Source of the DNA: Nostoc edaphicum CCNP1411
Lineage (GTDB): Bacteria; Cyanobacteriota; Cyanobacteriia; Cyanobacteriales; Nostocaceae
Direction: 5' to 3'
Assembly: GCF_014023275.1 (NCBI RefSeq)
Contig: NZ_CP054698.1
Location: forward strand, 4,898,001-4,962,000
DNA length: 64,000 bases
A program made the position numbers and the translations under genes. Below, piece by piece: positions 26,324 to 35,339 of the stretch; positions within the stretch are counted from its first letter, which is position 1; each line of letters starts with the position of its first letter. Below the pieces are notes generated by a model that had not been told where the DNA came from, searched no databases, and worked only from the letters and a program-made list of their open reading frames with translations.

Positions 26324-26734
26324 TTAGGGTAATGACTCTGTTTGTTCATTTTCTCGGCGATCCGGATTCATCAAGACCACGCGACGCTGACTGGGATCAA
26401 ATCGATACCCTTGTTGTTGTCTAATACTTTTAGCTTGCTGAGGATCGAAGTTGCGGCTAAATTCCGCCTGTAAACCATTGACGTGCCCTTCCATTAACTT
26501 GACTTCAGTACCAATTTCTCGCAACTTTCCTTGCTGTGACCAATGATAAGGCAGAAGTTGTGCTAGAGCAGATGCCGCAACGGCTGTAATCACAAGATTA
26601 ACTGCTATCTTGGCTGTACTTTCCAGTGCCATCATCTGGTAAGAACGTTGACGAAGATGCCGCTTTGGTCGAGGGATGACCCGGCGTTTTTGTATAGGTT
26701 GTGACGGTACTCTGGACGGTTGAATCGCGTTCAT
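26324..26734 (-). CDS. slr1601-family putative cell division protein
   Basis: The 136-residue protein has a basic, proline-rich N-terminus (KRRVIPRPKRHLRQR), one transmembrane helix (about 43-63, IAVNLVITAVAASALAQLL) and a C-terminal coiled-coil-like region ending in QQGYRFDPSQRRVVLMNP. This layout and the final motif match the cyanobacterial slr1601 family, named as putative cell division proteins; the role is not proven. It has a single membrane pass, likely with a periplasmic C-terminus. Confidence 0.75.
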   Translation of the reverse strand: MNAIQPSRVPSQPIQKRRVIPRPKRHLRQRSYQMMALESTAKIAVNLVITAVAASALAQLLPYHWSQQGKLREIGTEVKLMEGHVNGLQAEFSRNFDPQQAKSIRQQQGYRFDPSQRRVVLMNPDRRENEQTESLP

Positions 26735-26782
26735 GATGCTAAAAGATAACCTCGCTTAGTGAAGGGAAGCACTATCAAGAGT

Positions 26783-26902
26783 GCTGAGTTTCGAGTGCTG
26801 AGTTCTGAGTGGGGAATCTTACTCAGCACTGGCTCAACGCCCCGCTACCGCTAACAGCACTCAGTACTTGGAACTGAATTAGCACTCAGCACTCCTGAAT
26901 GC
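26783..26902. repeat. Heptamer repeat array with inverted halves
   Basis: GAGTGCTGAGTT units on the left and the complementary ACTCAGCACT units on the right flank a GC-rich core with CAACGCCCCGCTACCGC. The same GAGTGCTGAGTT units occur at 43914-43945. No gene lies within it. Confidence 0.75.
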
Positions 26903-27086
26903 TTGATTTAGCTGTCATATTACTTCATTTTTTTGAAATAGCTACAAGTGTTGCACTAGTTAAAAAATAACCTGGCTTACGTAAGTGCAAGGTTTCTAGC
27001 TACTTATGGTATAAAACCACAAGGTGTAGAAATTGCACCCCGTACTGCCAGGATTATTAGCTTTTCAACTGTGTCACATCGGAACG

Positions 27087-27218
27087 TTATTTGTAAAGTT
27101 CTGTGGCTAATCGCCAAGCTAGAACTCCTGGGATCAGCGCCACAACTAGAGCGATGTAGACTTGAGTATCTGAGATGGAAGATATCTGAGCGATGTACAG
27201 AGTATCTAAGATAGGCAT
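27087..27218 (-). CDS. psaM: Photosystem I reaction center subunit XII (PsaM)
   Basis: A 43-codon frame on the minus strand ends with SDTQVYIALVVALIPGVLAW and RLATELYK, which matches PsaM almost throughout. PsaM is a single transmembrane helix of the PSI core that helps hold trimers and lipids together. An AGGAGG site lies nine bases before the ATG at 27216-27218, so translation is likely strong. The usual PsaM is about 30 residues; here about 12 extra residues (MPILDTLYIAQI) precede the conserved part. There are no other photosystem genes nearby. Confidence 0.85.
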   Translation of the reverse strand: MPILDTLYIAQISSISDTQVYIALVVALIPGVLAWRLATELYK

Positions 27219-27375
27219 GGCTGAAAACCTCCTAACCAGAATAGATTTTGAACAGTTCGTTTACTACTTTTCCTTGTTTTGCCAAAATTGTGGAATATCT
27301 TGTAACAAGATGCAACAAAAGCAGTTATTAATCAGTAGTCATTAGTTATTCGACCTGAGAAAAATTTATAAAAAT

Positions 27376-28707
27376 ATGAATTTGTATTTGGGTATCGACT
27401 TCGGCACCTCTGGCGCACGCGGCATAGTAATTGACGAGGAAGCTTCTTCTATCCAGGCTGAGGTGCGATATCCCTTCCAGGACTCAGGAGACGCTGTTAC
27501 GCCAAGTTTTTGGCAGGAGGCTTTGTTTGCGCTGGTGGAACTAATACCTGAAGAATTGCGGCGGGAAATTAAAGCGATCGCAATTAACGGTACTTCTTCC
27601 ACCGTCTTGCTGGTTGATGCTGCTGGCAATCCTGTAGATGCACCACTGCTGTATAACGATGCACGGGGATCACTGGTAATAGAGGATTTGAGAAGCATAG
27701 CACCCCCCAATCATACCGTATTGAGTGCCACCTCCAGCCTAGCCAAACTAATGTGGATGAGGCAATTACCTACTTTTAGTGAAGCTAGATATTTTCTACA
27801 TCAAGCAGATTGGCTGGCGTTTCTCCTACATGGGTATTTAGGTATTAGTGATTACCACAATGCTTTAAAGCTGGGTTATGACGTGGAAGAGTTGAAATAC
27901 CCAGAATGGCTAGAATTGCTGCAAATACCGATTCAGTTACCCAAAGTTTTACCTCCTGGGACTCCGATTGCAGAATTACACCCAGAAATTGCAGATAAGT
28001 TCGGTTTACGCAATGATTGTTTGGTATGTGCTGGGACAACTGATAGTATTGCCGCTTTTCTCGCCAGTGGGGCAAAATTACCAGGTGAAGCCGTAACTTC
28101 CCTTGGTTCAACGTTGGTATTAAAGTTGTTAAATCGTACCCGTGTAGAAGATGTTAGATATGGAATTTATAGCCATCGTTTGGGTAATCTGTGGCTGACT
28201 GGTGGTGCTTCTAATACAGGAGGTGCAGTACTTAAGCAATTTTTCACAAGCGCTGAGTTAGCCAGCCTTAGTTGTGAGATTGATCCATCAAAAGCTAGTG
28301 AGTTAGATTATTATCCGTTATTGAAAGCAGGCGATCGCTTTCCCATAAATGATCCCAATCTACCCCCACGATTGGAACCACGCCCAGATCATCCAGTGGA
28401 ATTTTTGCATGGCTTGTTAGAAAGTATTACCCGCATAGAAGCGCGAGGATATGAATTATTACAGCAAATGGGTGCAGATAAGGTGAGCCGTGTTTATACT
28501 GCTGGCGGTGGCGCGGCGAATCATATCTGGACTGCAATTAGGGCGCGTAATTTGCAGGTTCCTGTAGTAGCGTCAGTTTATACAGAAGCAGCCTACGGGA
28601 CGGCGCTGTTGGCGATGCGGGGGGTGAAAAAAGGACATGGGGACGGGTGTGTAGTGGGAAAATGCTCAAAAATTCTAGGAATTACGAACTGTACAAATGA
28701 CTTATAA
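27376..28707 (+). CDS. FGGY-family carbohydrate kinase (ribulose/xylulose kinase-like)
   Basis: The 443-residue kinase has the actin-like fold of FGGY sugar kinases: N-terminal phosphate loop GIDFGTSGARGIVID, the substrate region NDARG, and C-terminal ATP-site segments GSTLVLKLL and YTAGGGAANHIWTAIRA. It resembles the cyanobacterial/plant XK-1-like group, for which D-ribulose kinase activity has been reported, rather than classic xylulokinase, which is longer (about 480-500). It stands alone after psaM. Cytosolic role in pentose salvage is inference. Confidence 0.88.
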   Translation: MNLYLGIDFGTSGARGIVIDEEASSIQAEVRYPFQDSGDAVTPSFWQEALFALVELIPEELRREIKAIAINGTSSTVLLVDAAGNPVDAPLLYNDARGSLVIEDLRSIAPPNHTVLSATSSLAKLMWMRQLPTFSEARYFLHQADWLAFLLHGYLGISDYHNALKLGYDVEELKYPEWLELLQIPIQLPKVLPPGTPIAELHPEIADKFGLRNDCLVCAGTTDSIAAFLASGAKLPGEAVTSLGSTLVLKLLNRTRVEDVRYGIYSHRLGNLWLTGGASNTGGAVLKQFFTSAELASLSCEIDPSKASELDYYPLLKAGDRFPINDPNLPPRLEPRPDHPVEFLHGLLESITRIEARGYELLQQMGADKVSRVYTAGGGAANHIWTAIRARNLQVPVVASVYTEAAYGTALLAMRGVKKGHGDGCVVGKCSKILGITNCTNDL

Positions 28708-28780
28708 GGAAAATGCTGAAAACCTTGTGGCGTCTCTCCTTGGGAGAAGCTACGCGAACAGTCCAGAAATGAAAGCTTTT

Positions 28781-29002
28781 TTAGAGGCTTAAGCCTCCAG
28801 TGATGTTTTGTTTTAGCCAGGAATTTTGAGTTAGTTGAGTAATAGTTATCCTTACCCTCTTTTCGCAGATATCTTCTAAATCCGTATGTATCCCAGTGAC
28901 AATCGGCATATCTCGGCCGATACTCAAATTATTAGATACCGGACTATAGGATTCCAGGTTGATCATCTGGGCAGCTATTCGGGGATGGGTGCTTCGCCAC
29001 AA
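28781..29002 (-). CDS. Possible small protein or gene remnant, unrecognised
   Basis: The 73-residue frame begins at a TTG and reads protein-like sequence: LESYSPVSNNLSIGRDMPIVT and ITQLTQNSWLKQNITGGLSL. The frame stays open upstream to a TAG near 29062 without any ATG, which suggests it may be the 3' part of a gene that lost its start. I recognise no family. It could be a real short gene with a rare start codon. Confidence 0.35.
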   Translation of the reverse strand: MWRSTHPRIAAQMINLESYSPVSNNLSIGRDMPIVTGIHTDLEDICEKRVRITITQLTQNSWLKQNITGGLSL

Positions 29003-29330
29003 GCGAATGTCATCTATCCCCTTTACTAATTGGTGTGAGTTTTAAAGTAATACCATTGCGAAGCTAAGTAAGTGGGCGTAAATAATTAAAGGTTTGTAGT
29101 GGGGACTTTAGTCCTCTCTTAAGGGCTAAAGCCCTTACTACGAGCTAATTAAATTGAATTTTACATTACTTAATATAGTTTGATTTATTCTTGCCCACTT
29201 ATTTAATGGGTGTATTAAGGCGATCGCAATCATGGCAGAAAAACGCCAAATTGTAGGTTGAAAGTAACCGGATGTTGCGGCGCTACAGTGTAGAAGCTAA
29301 TGACAGCAAGCGTAACACGGAGACAAAAAA
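29003..29330. other. Spacer with one palindromic repeat
   Basis: Apart from the repeat at 29096-29141 there is nothing recognisable. The GTG-start gene at 29331 must be driven from the right part of this spacer. Confidence 0.4.
29096..29141. repeat. GTAGT...ACTAC palindromic repeat
   Basis: The ends GTAGTGGGGACTTTAGTCC and GGGCTAAAGCCCTTACTAC are inverted relative to each other, with internal small hairpins (GGACTTTAGTCC and GGGCTAAAGCCC). This is a compact double-hairpin repeat typical of Nostoc spacers. Confidence 0.65.
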
Positions 29331-30071
29331 GTGCAAATCACTAAGCGCAATGTTGAGTTAAGAGTAGATGGTAGCTTAATGCGTGTTTATGTTGCGGCTC
29401 CGAAAGCAGCAGGAAAATACCCTGGTATTGTCTTCTACAGTGATATTTATCAGTTAGGTGATCCAATGATTCGTCTAGCTAACTACTTAGCAGGATACGG
29501 CTATGTAGTAGCAGCGCCAGAAATTTTTCACCGAATTGAGCCAGTTGGTTCAGTAATTGAGCCAGACGATTTGGGACGGATGCGGGGTAATGACGATGCG
29601 CGTCGAACGTCGGTAGCTGAATATGATGCCGATTGCCTTGCTGTGATTGAATTTCTGAAAACAGAGAGTGCGGTTTCTCCAAATAAAATAGGCACTCTCG
29701 GCTTTTGCATTGGTGGACATTTAGCTTTCCGCGCAGCATTTCAAAGCGAAATTCGGGCTTCTGTCTGCTGTTACCCTACTGGTATTCCCAGTGGTAAACT
29801 TGGTAAGGAGGTAGCCGATACAATCCAGCGGGTAAGTGAAATCCAAGGCGAGATGCTCATGGTGTTCGGTACTCTTGATCCTCATATACCAGAGAGCGAT
29901 CGCCAAACCATAATAAAAACAATTGAGAGTGCTAATATACCTCATCAAGTTGTTTCGTATGAAGCAGAACATACATTCATGCGCGACGACGGTTATCGTT
30001 ATGATTCTAGTGCTACCACCGTTGCTTGGTCTGAAATAATAACTTTCTTGGGGCGCATATTTGCAAACTGA
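29331..30071 (+). CDS. Dienelactone hydrolase family protein
   Basis: The 246-residue alpha/beta hydrolase has a Cys nucleophile: GTLGFCIGGHLAF (Cys126), with Asp183 in TLDPHIP and His214 in EAEHTFMRD. This Cys-Asp-His triad defines the dienelactone hydrolase family, which opens cyclic lactones or esters such as dienelactone in aromatic degradation; many bacterial members have unknown substrates. It starts with GTG after AGACAAAAAA, a weak ribosome site. It is convergent with the BadF-type kinase gene. Confidence 0.92.
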   Translation: MQITKRNVELRVDGSLMRVYVAAPKAAGKYPGIVFYSDIYQLGDPMIRLANYLAGYGYVVAAPEIFHRIEPVGSVIEPDDLGRMRGNDDARRTSVAEYDADCLAVIEFLKTESAVSPNKIGTLGFCIGGHLAFRAAFQSEIRASVCCYPTGIPSGKLGKEVADTIQRVSEIQGEMLMVFGTLDPHIPESDRQTIIKTIESANIPHQVVSYEAEHTFMRDDGYRYDSSATTVAWSEIITFLGRIFAN

Positions 30072-30097
30072 AAACTCCTATTATTGCTTTCTTCGCG

Positions 30098-31057
30098 TCA
30101 ATTTTGAGTTGTTTGCAATGCCAACAAAGCAGCACCGTAAGCAGGCTCGTACCTCGGAAGAATCACATTTACTTTAGGAAACTTGTTAACAAGAGACGCT
30201 GTAAATCTCTCATACATCTTGCATCTACTGCGCCACACGCTCCCTGTTGTGACTACTTCTAAAACTGAGTCAGCACTAAAAATTGCATCAATTACTGTAG
30301 ATGTAGCTTTCACTAATTCTTTGACAGCATCATCAATTATCATATTCGCTAAGACATCACCTGAAGCTGCGGCAAAATCTACAATTGGTGCTAAAGCTGC
30401 GATCTGTTGAACTCCCCATTCTCGCCGATATATTACTTCTATTAAATCTTCTATACTTTCAAAATCAAGATGCTGTTTGAAACTCTCTACCAAGTTCGTT
30501 GACATCTCCCGTCCATCATAAGATTTTAATGCTGCATTCATACCAGACACAGCAATTTTATAAGCGCTACCTTCATCTCCTAAAATGTACCCCCAGCCGC
30601 CAACTCGCTTGGTATATCCCTGATGATTTCGCCCGAAAATTATCGAACCAGTACCGACTGCAACCACAATTCCTACAGGCTGACCAATTCCACCAATTAA
30701 AGCAATAAAAGCATCGTTACAAATTACAATATTAGCTGGCTGTAACGCCCAAGTTATAGGCAGATATTTGTTATTCTGCAACTCTTGGACTAGACCTTTT
30801 ACTACTTCGATATCTGCGGTACGACCTACACCTGCTAAACCCAAACATACCGCTTCAACATTCACAGTATTTGCAATTATTTCTGCCTCAACCGCGTTGT
30901 GAATTGCAGATTGCATAGATTGTAGAGTGGCTTCAATACCTATACTTTGATAGTTAGACGGGCCAGCTTCACCACGACCTAGAATTTGATGCAAATCATC
31001 CATCAAAATACAAACAGTCTTGCTACCGCCGCCATCTATTCCCAAAACATAACTCAT
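30098..31057 (-). CDS. BadF/BcrA-type N-acetylglucosamine kinase-like ATPase
   Basis: The 319-residue protein of the sugar kinase/HSP70/actin superfamily has the phosphate 1 loop GIDGGGSKTVCIL, the phosphate 2 segment AVGTGSIIFG with GGWGYILGDEGSAY, and the adenosine loop TGSVWRS. Proteins with these features phosphorylate N-acetylglucosamine or related amino sugars. The gene begins 14 bp after the AmpG-like permease gene and both are on the minus strand, so the pair looks like a cell-wall sugar uptake and salvage operon, now broken because the permease gene carries an IS. Substrate is inference. Confidence 0.88.
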   Translation of the reverse strand: MSYVLGIDGGGSKTVCILMDDLHQILGRGEAGPSNYQSIGIEATLQSMQSAIHNAVEAEIIANTVNVEAVCLGLAGVGRTADIEVVKGLVQELQNNKYLPITWALQPANIVICNDAFIALIGGIGQPVGIVVAVGTGSIIFGRNHQGYTKRVGGWGYILGDEGSAYKIAVSGMNAALKSYDGREMSTNLVESFKQHLDFESIEDLIEVIYRREWGVQQIAALAPIVDFAAASGDVLANMIIDDAVKELVKATSTVIDAIFSADSVLEVVTTGSVWRSRCKMYERFTASLVNKFPKVNVILPRYEPAYGAALLALQTTQN

Positions 31058-32108
31058 GATCTGTAATTATGTTAATTATTCTGACGCTTGGGTTCTTCTT
31101 TTAAAGGGATGAAAAAGAGAGCAATCATCCCAGGAATAGTCAGCAAACAAACCAAAATAAAAAATAATGGGTAGCCAAATGCTTTTTGTAGATAACCGCT
31201 AATTAAACCTGGTAACATCATTCCTAAAGCCATAATGCCAGTGGAAATAGCAAAATGAGAAGTTTTATATTCGCCTTGGCAAATATACATTAAATAAACA
31301 CTAAAAGCGGTAAATCCAAAACCATATCCAAATTGCTCTAAGGAAACCAAGGGATACACTAATGTTAGTGAAGGTTTACTGTAAGCCATATACACATAAA
31401 ATATATCAGGTAAGTTCAAAGCTAAAGCCATAGGAAACAGACACTTTTTTAATCCATATTTGGAAATTAGTAAACCTCCTAATATCCCTCCGCAAATCAG
31501 GGAAATTACCCCAAAGGTTCCATAGACTAATCCGACATCTGATGTAGATAGCCCTAAGCCTCCTACTTCTGGCTTGTCTAATAAAAATAAAGAAGCTATC
31601 TTGACAAGCATTGCTTCGCCAAGTCTGTAAAGCAAGATAAATGCTAAAATATTTATAATTTTATCCTGAGCAAAATATGAACTAATAATTGACCAAAAAG
31701 GGATATTTTCTCTAGTTTTTATTTGCCGTTGTTCATCTGATTCAGGTAAGGGTAAAATTAAGCGATGCGAAATAAACAGGATTGCTAAAATTAAAGCTGA
31801 GAAACCAATAGCTATAGTCCAGCTTAAAGGAATGTTGTTGAGAGATACTTCAAGCTGACCTGCTAAAACTACTAATATTCCAGATCCAAAAATAACAGCC
31901 ATTCTATAAAATAGTGAGCGGATGCCAACAAAAAAGGCTTGTTGTTCTGGAGATAAAGCCAGCAGGTAGAAGCCATCTGTGGCAATATCATAAGTTGCAG
32001 AAATAAATGCTCCTACTGTTAATGTTGCGAGGGAAATGAAAAAGAAATTTGGTAGTTGTAAGGAGAAAGCTATCAAACCTAAACAACCAAACATGGCAAA
32101 TTGGGTAT

Positions 32109-32117
32109 AAAGTATCC
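32109..32117. repeat. Target-site duplication, left copy
   Basis: AAAGTATCC directly abuts the IS end at 32118 and is repeated at 33300-33308 on the other side. Confidence 0.85.
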
Positions 32118-33299
32118 CAGAAGTGTTGAACGGTAAGAAAAATCCGATAAAAATAGCCCAAAATATGGTATTTTTGGGCGAAGGCTTAAACTATATTAGT
32201 TTGATTGTGATTATAAATTCATTTCCCAAAATTGTCAAAGATATCTTGAAAAGCCTGCCAAAAAATGATTATCCAGTATTGAATAGTCGTCTATTCTTTG
32301 AGTGCTGGCTATCCTATGCTCTGGATAATAGCTTAACAAGTATGCGAGATTTATTTAAGAGATTAAACAATACAGGATTTGAGGTAGATATTTCTACTTT
32401 TTCTAAAGCAAATTTACATCGAAGCCAAAAACAATTTCAAGGAATTTACCAAAAATTAAATGAATTAGTATAGAAGAAAATTCACAAAAAATTACACGAT
32501 AAATATGCTATTTGTCCTATTGATTCAACAATTATTACCCTGACAAGTAAATTGTTATGGGTTTTGGGTCATCATCAAGTCAAACTTTTTAGTTCTTTGA
32601 ATTTAGCTACAGGTAGCCCAGAAGATAACTTTATCAATTTTGGACATGATCATGATTATAAATTTGGTTCCAAGATGATGTCTAGTCTCCCAACTAATGC
32701 TGTAGGGGTAATGGATAGAGGCTTTGCGGGATTAAAATTCATTCAAGAATTGGTACAAGAAAACAAATATTTTGTTTTGCGGATTAAAAACAATTTCGTT
32801 ACTAGAATTTGAGGATGCAACTGGATTAGTCAAAGTAGGTGCATCTGATGAGGCTATTGCCTATAGAGTCATTAATTTTTGTGATTTAGAAACGAAAACT
32901 GAGTTCCGCTTAGTGACTAATTTACCAAAGTCGGGAGATGCAGCTGTTAATGATGATGAAATTAGGGATATTTATCGATTACGTTGGGGAGTTGAACTCT
33001 TGTGGAAGTTTTTAAAGATGCACTTAAAACTTGACAAATTAATTACCAAAAACGTCAACGGTATCACCATACAAATTTACGTTAGTTTAATAGCTTATCT
33101 GATTTTACAGCTTTTATCTATTCCCGCACAATGGGGACATACACTATTAGATAAATTCCGCTATTTGCAATCTTGTATGTGTCAGAAAATCAGCTATGTT
33201 CATTGGTTTGAGGAGATGATGTTATGTTGACTAATTTAGCCTTTTTAGAGTTAGTGTAACTATTTATGTAAAGTTTTGTATCAGCATTCAACATTTCTG
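32118..33299 (+). mobile_element. IS4-family insertion sequence, decayed, 1182 bp
   Basis: The ends are inverted: CAGAAGTGTTGAA at the left and, read from the other strand, CAGAAATGTTGAA at the right (12 of 13 match). The element is flanked by the 9-bp direct repeat AAAGTATCC. It carries a single transposase frame on the + strand, opposite to the interrupted permease gene. Size, duplication length and the YREK transposase signature place it in the IS4 family. The transposase is inactive, so it can only move if served in trans. Confidence 0.88.
32123..33230 (+). pseudogene. IS4-family transposase, one nonsense codon and one frameshift
   Basis: The DDE transposase has its first Asp in ICPIDSTIITLTS, second Asp in VGVMDRGFAG and the YREK signature in YRLRWGVELLWKFLK (Y, R, E and K at the expected spacing). 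The frame stops at TAG 32471-32473 and then continues in the same frame to about 32812, where a frame change near 32795 moves reading to the frame ending at 33230. One stop plus one indel means it is defective in this copy. Confidence 0.85.
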
Positions 33300-33308
33300 A
33301 AAGTATCC
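33300..33308. repeat. Target-site duplication, right copy
   Basis: AAAGTATCC directly follows the IS end at 33299 and matches 32109-32117. Confidence 0.85.
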
Positions 33309-33704
33309 ATTGACGTTTGGTAGAGTAAATATCGACAATTGGGCCCCAAAACATTTTGATTACCCAGGGCAGATAGAGAAAACTTGTCCACAAGGCAATT
33401 TGCGTATTATCTATTCCCAGTTTTTTGTAAAAGATTACAGAAACTGTGTTGATGATGACGTAAGGGATGCCGGAGGCGAAATATAAGGTGGGGATGAAAG
33501 TCCAAGGAGAGGTTGTTTGATTTTTCATGGATTTGGTTCCAAACTCTGGCTTTTTGCCATCAGTAAAACCTTGTTGCTATGCGTTCCCACTTTCCATAAT
33601 GTTCCGGTATGTCTGATTATGGACGCTCTGGTTCTCATATCATGTCCGCTTGATTACTTAATTAAATCTAAAGAACCCCACCCCTTAATCCCCTCTCCGC
33701 CGGT

Positions 33705-33724
33705 CTACGGTGTACACACAAGTC
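33705..33724. repeat. Solo copy of the MITE terminal repeat
   Basis: CTACGGTGTACACACAAGTC differs in one base from the 20-bp terminal repeat of the MITE at 33782-33994. It lies about 57 bp before that element in the same orientation as its left end. It may be the remaining end of a degraded second copy. Confidence 0.6.
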
Positions 33725-33771
33725 TGAAATAGCTTATTAACCAAGGTTTTACCCCACCCTAACCCTCCCCT

Positions 33772-33781
33772 TGCAAAGGGG
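33772..33781. repeat. 10-bp target-site duplication of the MITE, left copy
   Basis: TGCAAAGGGG ends exactly where the left terminal inverted repeat begins, and recurs at 33995-34004. Confidence 0.75.
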
Positions 33782-33994
33782 CTACGGTGTATACACAAGT
33801 CAAAAAAAAACTTGATTTTTCATTGTTCTCTCGTTTATCTCGTTCCCATGCAGAGCATGGGAATGCTCCTCGTTAAGGCTCTGCCTCCAATCTGGCATTG
33901 AGTCAGAGACTCAATGAATGCATTCCCAGTCAGAGACTAGGAACGAGGAAAGTCTTATCAAGCTAGGTTTTTAGGACTTGTGTATACACCGTAG
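33782..33994. mobile_element. 213-bp MITE with 20-bp perfect terminal inverted repeats
   Basis: The ends CTACGGTGTATACACAAGTC (33782-33801) and its exact reverse complement (33975-33994) enclose non-coding DNA and are bordered by the direct repeat TGCAAAGGGG. The interior has a second inverted structure, with CTCGTTCCCATGCAGAGCAT on the left and GAGACTAGGAACGAGG on the right. There is no transposase frame, so it must have been moved in trans; the 10-bp duplication is in the range of IS4-type enzymes, but no parent element is visible here. Confidence 0.75.
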
Positions 33995-34004
33995 TGCAAA
34001 GGGG
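33995..34004. repeat. 10-bp target-site duplication of the MITE, right copy
   Basis: TGCAAAGGGG directly follows the right terminal repeat and matches 33772-33781. Confidence 0.75.
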
Positions 34005-34067
34005 AGGGAACTAGATTTTCTTGTTTCCCACAATGCATCGGGGAGATTAAGGGGGGTAATTAGACTG

Positions 34068-34841
34068 TCAAGCAAAGGTAGAAAAATCTAGATTCGGTGG
34101 AATATCCTGAATCCGTCCAGGCCCGATCGCTCGTAATGCTTCTTTGAGTAAAATATCCCCAGTATACAAAGCACGTCCGACAATCACACCAGTCACGCCT
34201 TGAGGTTCTAACGCCAACAAACTCAACAAATCGGTGACAGAACTTACCCCGCCAGAGGCAATTATCGGGATGGAAATTGCCGCTGCAAGTTCTCGCAAAG
34301 CTTCCAAATTCGGGCCTGTGAGTGTACCGTCTCGGTGGATATCTGTGTAAATTATGGCGGCTGCACCCAATTCTTGCATTTGTACAGCTAATTGGGTTGC
34401 TAAAACTTCTGAGGTTTCTAACCAACCGCGAGTTGCTACTAGGCCGTTACGGGCATCAATACCGATGATAATTTGTTCAGGAAATTCTTGACAGAGTTCT
34501 TGTACTAGCTGGGGTTGTTCTACGGCGATAGTGCCAAGAATTGCCCACTGTATGCCGAGATTGAATACTTGTTGCACGCTGGTGCGATCGCGCAATCCTC
34601 CACCAATTTCAATGGGAACTGACACTGCATGAGCGATCGCTTCAATTGCCCTCAAGTTTACTACTTTACCTGCTTTGGCCCCGTCCAAATCAACTATATG
34701 CAATCTGGTAGCACCTTCATCTACCCACTGTTTGGCAACATCAGCAGGATTTTCGCTAAAAACTTGCGAGCGATCGTAGTCTCCCTGATACAGTCGCACA
34801 CAGTGACCTTCTAGTAAATCAATCGCTGGAATTACGTCCAT
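34068..34841 (-). CDS. hisA: ProFAR isomerase HisA (histidine biosynthesis)
   Basis: The 257-residue (beta/alpha)8 enzyme starts [21 protein letters not shown] with catalytic Asp8; the second catalytic Asp is in [12 protein letters not shown], and both phosphate-binding loops are present (IEIGGGLRD and IIASGGVSS). It opens the ribose of ProFAR to PRFAR in the fourth step of histidine biosynthesis. The full family length is present. As is common in cyanobacteria, it is not in a his operon. Confidence 0.97.
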   Translation of the reverse strand: MDVIPAIDLLEGHCVRLYQGDYDRSQVFSENPADVAKQWVDEGATRLHIVDLDGAKAGKVVNLRAIEAIAHAVSVPIEIGGGLRDRTSVQQVFNLGIQWAILGTIAVEQPQLVQELCQEFPEQIIIGIDARNGLVATRGWLETSEVLATQLAVQMQELGAAAIIYTDIHRDGTLTGPNLEALRELAAAISIPIIASGGVSSVTDLLSLLALEPQGVTGVIVGRALYTGDILLKEALRAIGPGRIQDIPPNLDFSTFA

Positions 34842-34918
34842 TTAATTTTTCCTCTAAACTCAATGCAATCAAAACGCTAGCTATATAGCGGTTTTCGATA
34901 AGCGTGAAGTACAATTTT

Positions 34919-34988
34919 GACCTCTCTCCTAAAAGGAGAGAGGCTTTGAATTGTTCCCCCTTCCCGCCTTCGGGAAGGGGGTTAGGTC
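34919..34988. repeat. GACCT...AGGTC mini-element (70 bp)
   Basis: The unit starts GACCTCTCTCC and ends GGGGTTAGGTC, with internal hairpins CTCTCTCCTAAAAGGAGAGAG and CCCTTCCCGCCTTCGGGAAG. Read in reverse it aligns with the 87-bp repeat inside the U32 peptidase gene at 51531-51617: both begin GACCTAACCCC on that strand and end GAGAGGTC. Confidence 0.7.
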
Positions 34989-35039
34989 TATTTGCACACC
35001 TGTACCTCACCGGATTGAAAATGGCTATAGCTGAATTTA

Positions 35040-35339
35040 CTATTTTTCATTTTTTATTTGTAATTGCCGTACAGCTTGTCCAAAACCCAGCACAAGCAAA
35101 ATATTTGAAAGCGTCAAAAATACTTCTGCACCACCGTGCAACCAATCTACATTGGCTAAAGACTCGCCATAATGCAATTGGGCGTAAATTCCGGCGGGGA
35201 TGGTGATGGCAACAAAGACGAGAGTGCCGTAAAATCCATACAGCGCTAAACGCGGCATTTGCGGACTACGGCTGATAAACCACAAGAAACCCAAATAGGG
35301 AAACAGTGAAAGTGCAAACAGGGTTTCTTTAGAAATCAT
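35040..35339 (-). CDS. DUF3593-type membrane protein
   Basis: The 99-residue protein has three predicted membrane helices (ETLFALSLFPYLGFLWFIS, FYGTLVFVAITIPAGIYA and FLTLSNILLVLGFGQAV) and the middle HYGESLANVDWLHGGAE. This matches the small membrane protein family DUF3593, found in cyanobacteria and plant plastids. Its start overlaps the end of the DUF2499 gene by 4 bp, so the two are translated from one message. The function is unknown. Confidence 0.85.
   Translation of the reverse strand: MISKETLFALSLFPYLGFLWFISRSPQMPRLALYGFYGTLVFVAITIPAGIYAQLHYGESLANVDWLHGGAEVFLTLSNILLVLGFGQAVRQLQIKNEK

Larger units (their letters stand above)
31072..33528 (-). pseudogene. AmpG-like MFS permease interrupted by an IS4-family element
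   Basis: The N-terminal part (33309-33528: MKNQTTSPWTFIPTLYFASG to STKRQWIL) and the C-terminal part (31072-32108: YTQFAMFGCLGLIAFSLQL onwards) are two pieces of one transporter. They join in frame if the IS and one copy of the 9-bp target duplication are removed, giving about 419 residues. The motif SATYDIATDGFYLLAL fits AmpG-type permeases that import anhydromuropeptides or related solutes. Both halves are otherwise undamaged, suggesting a fairly recent insertion. Neither half alone is expected to be a working transporter. Confidence 0.85.
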
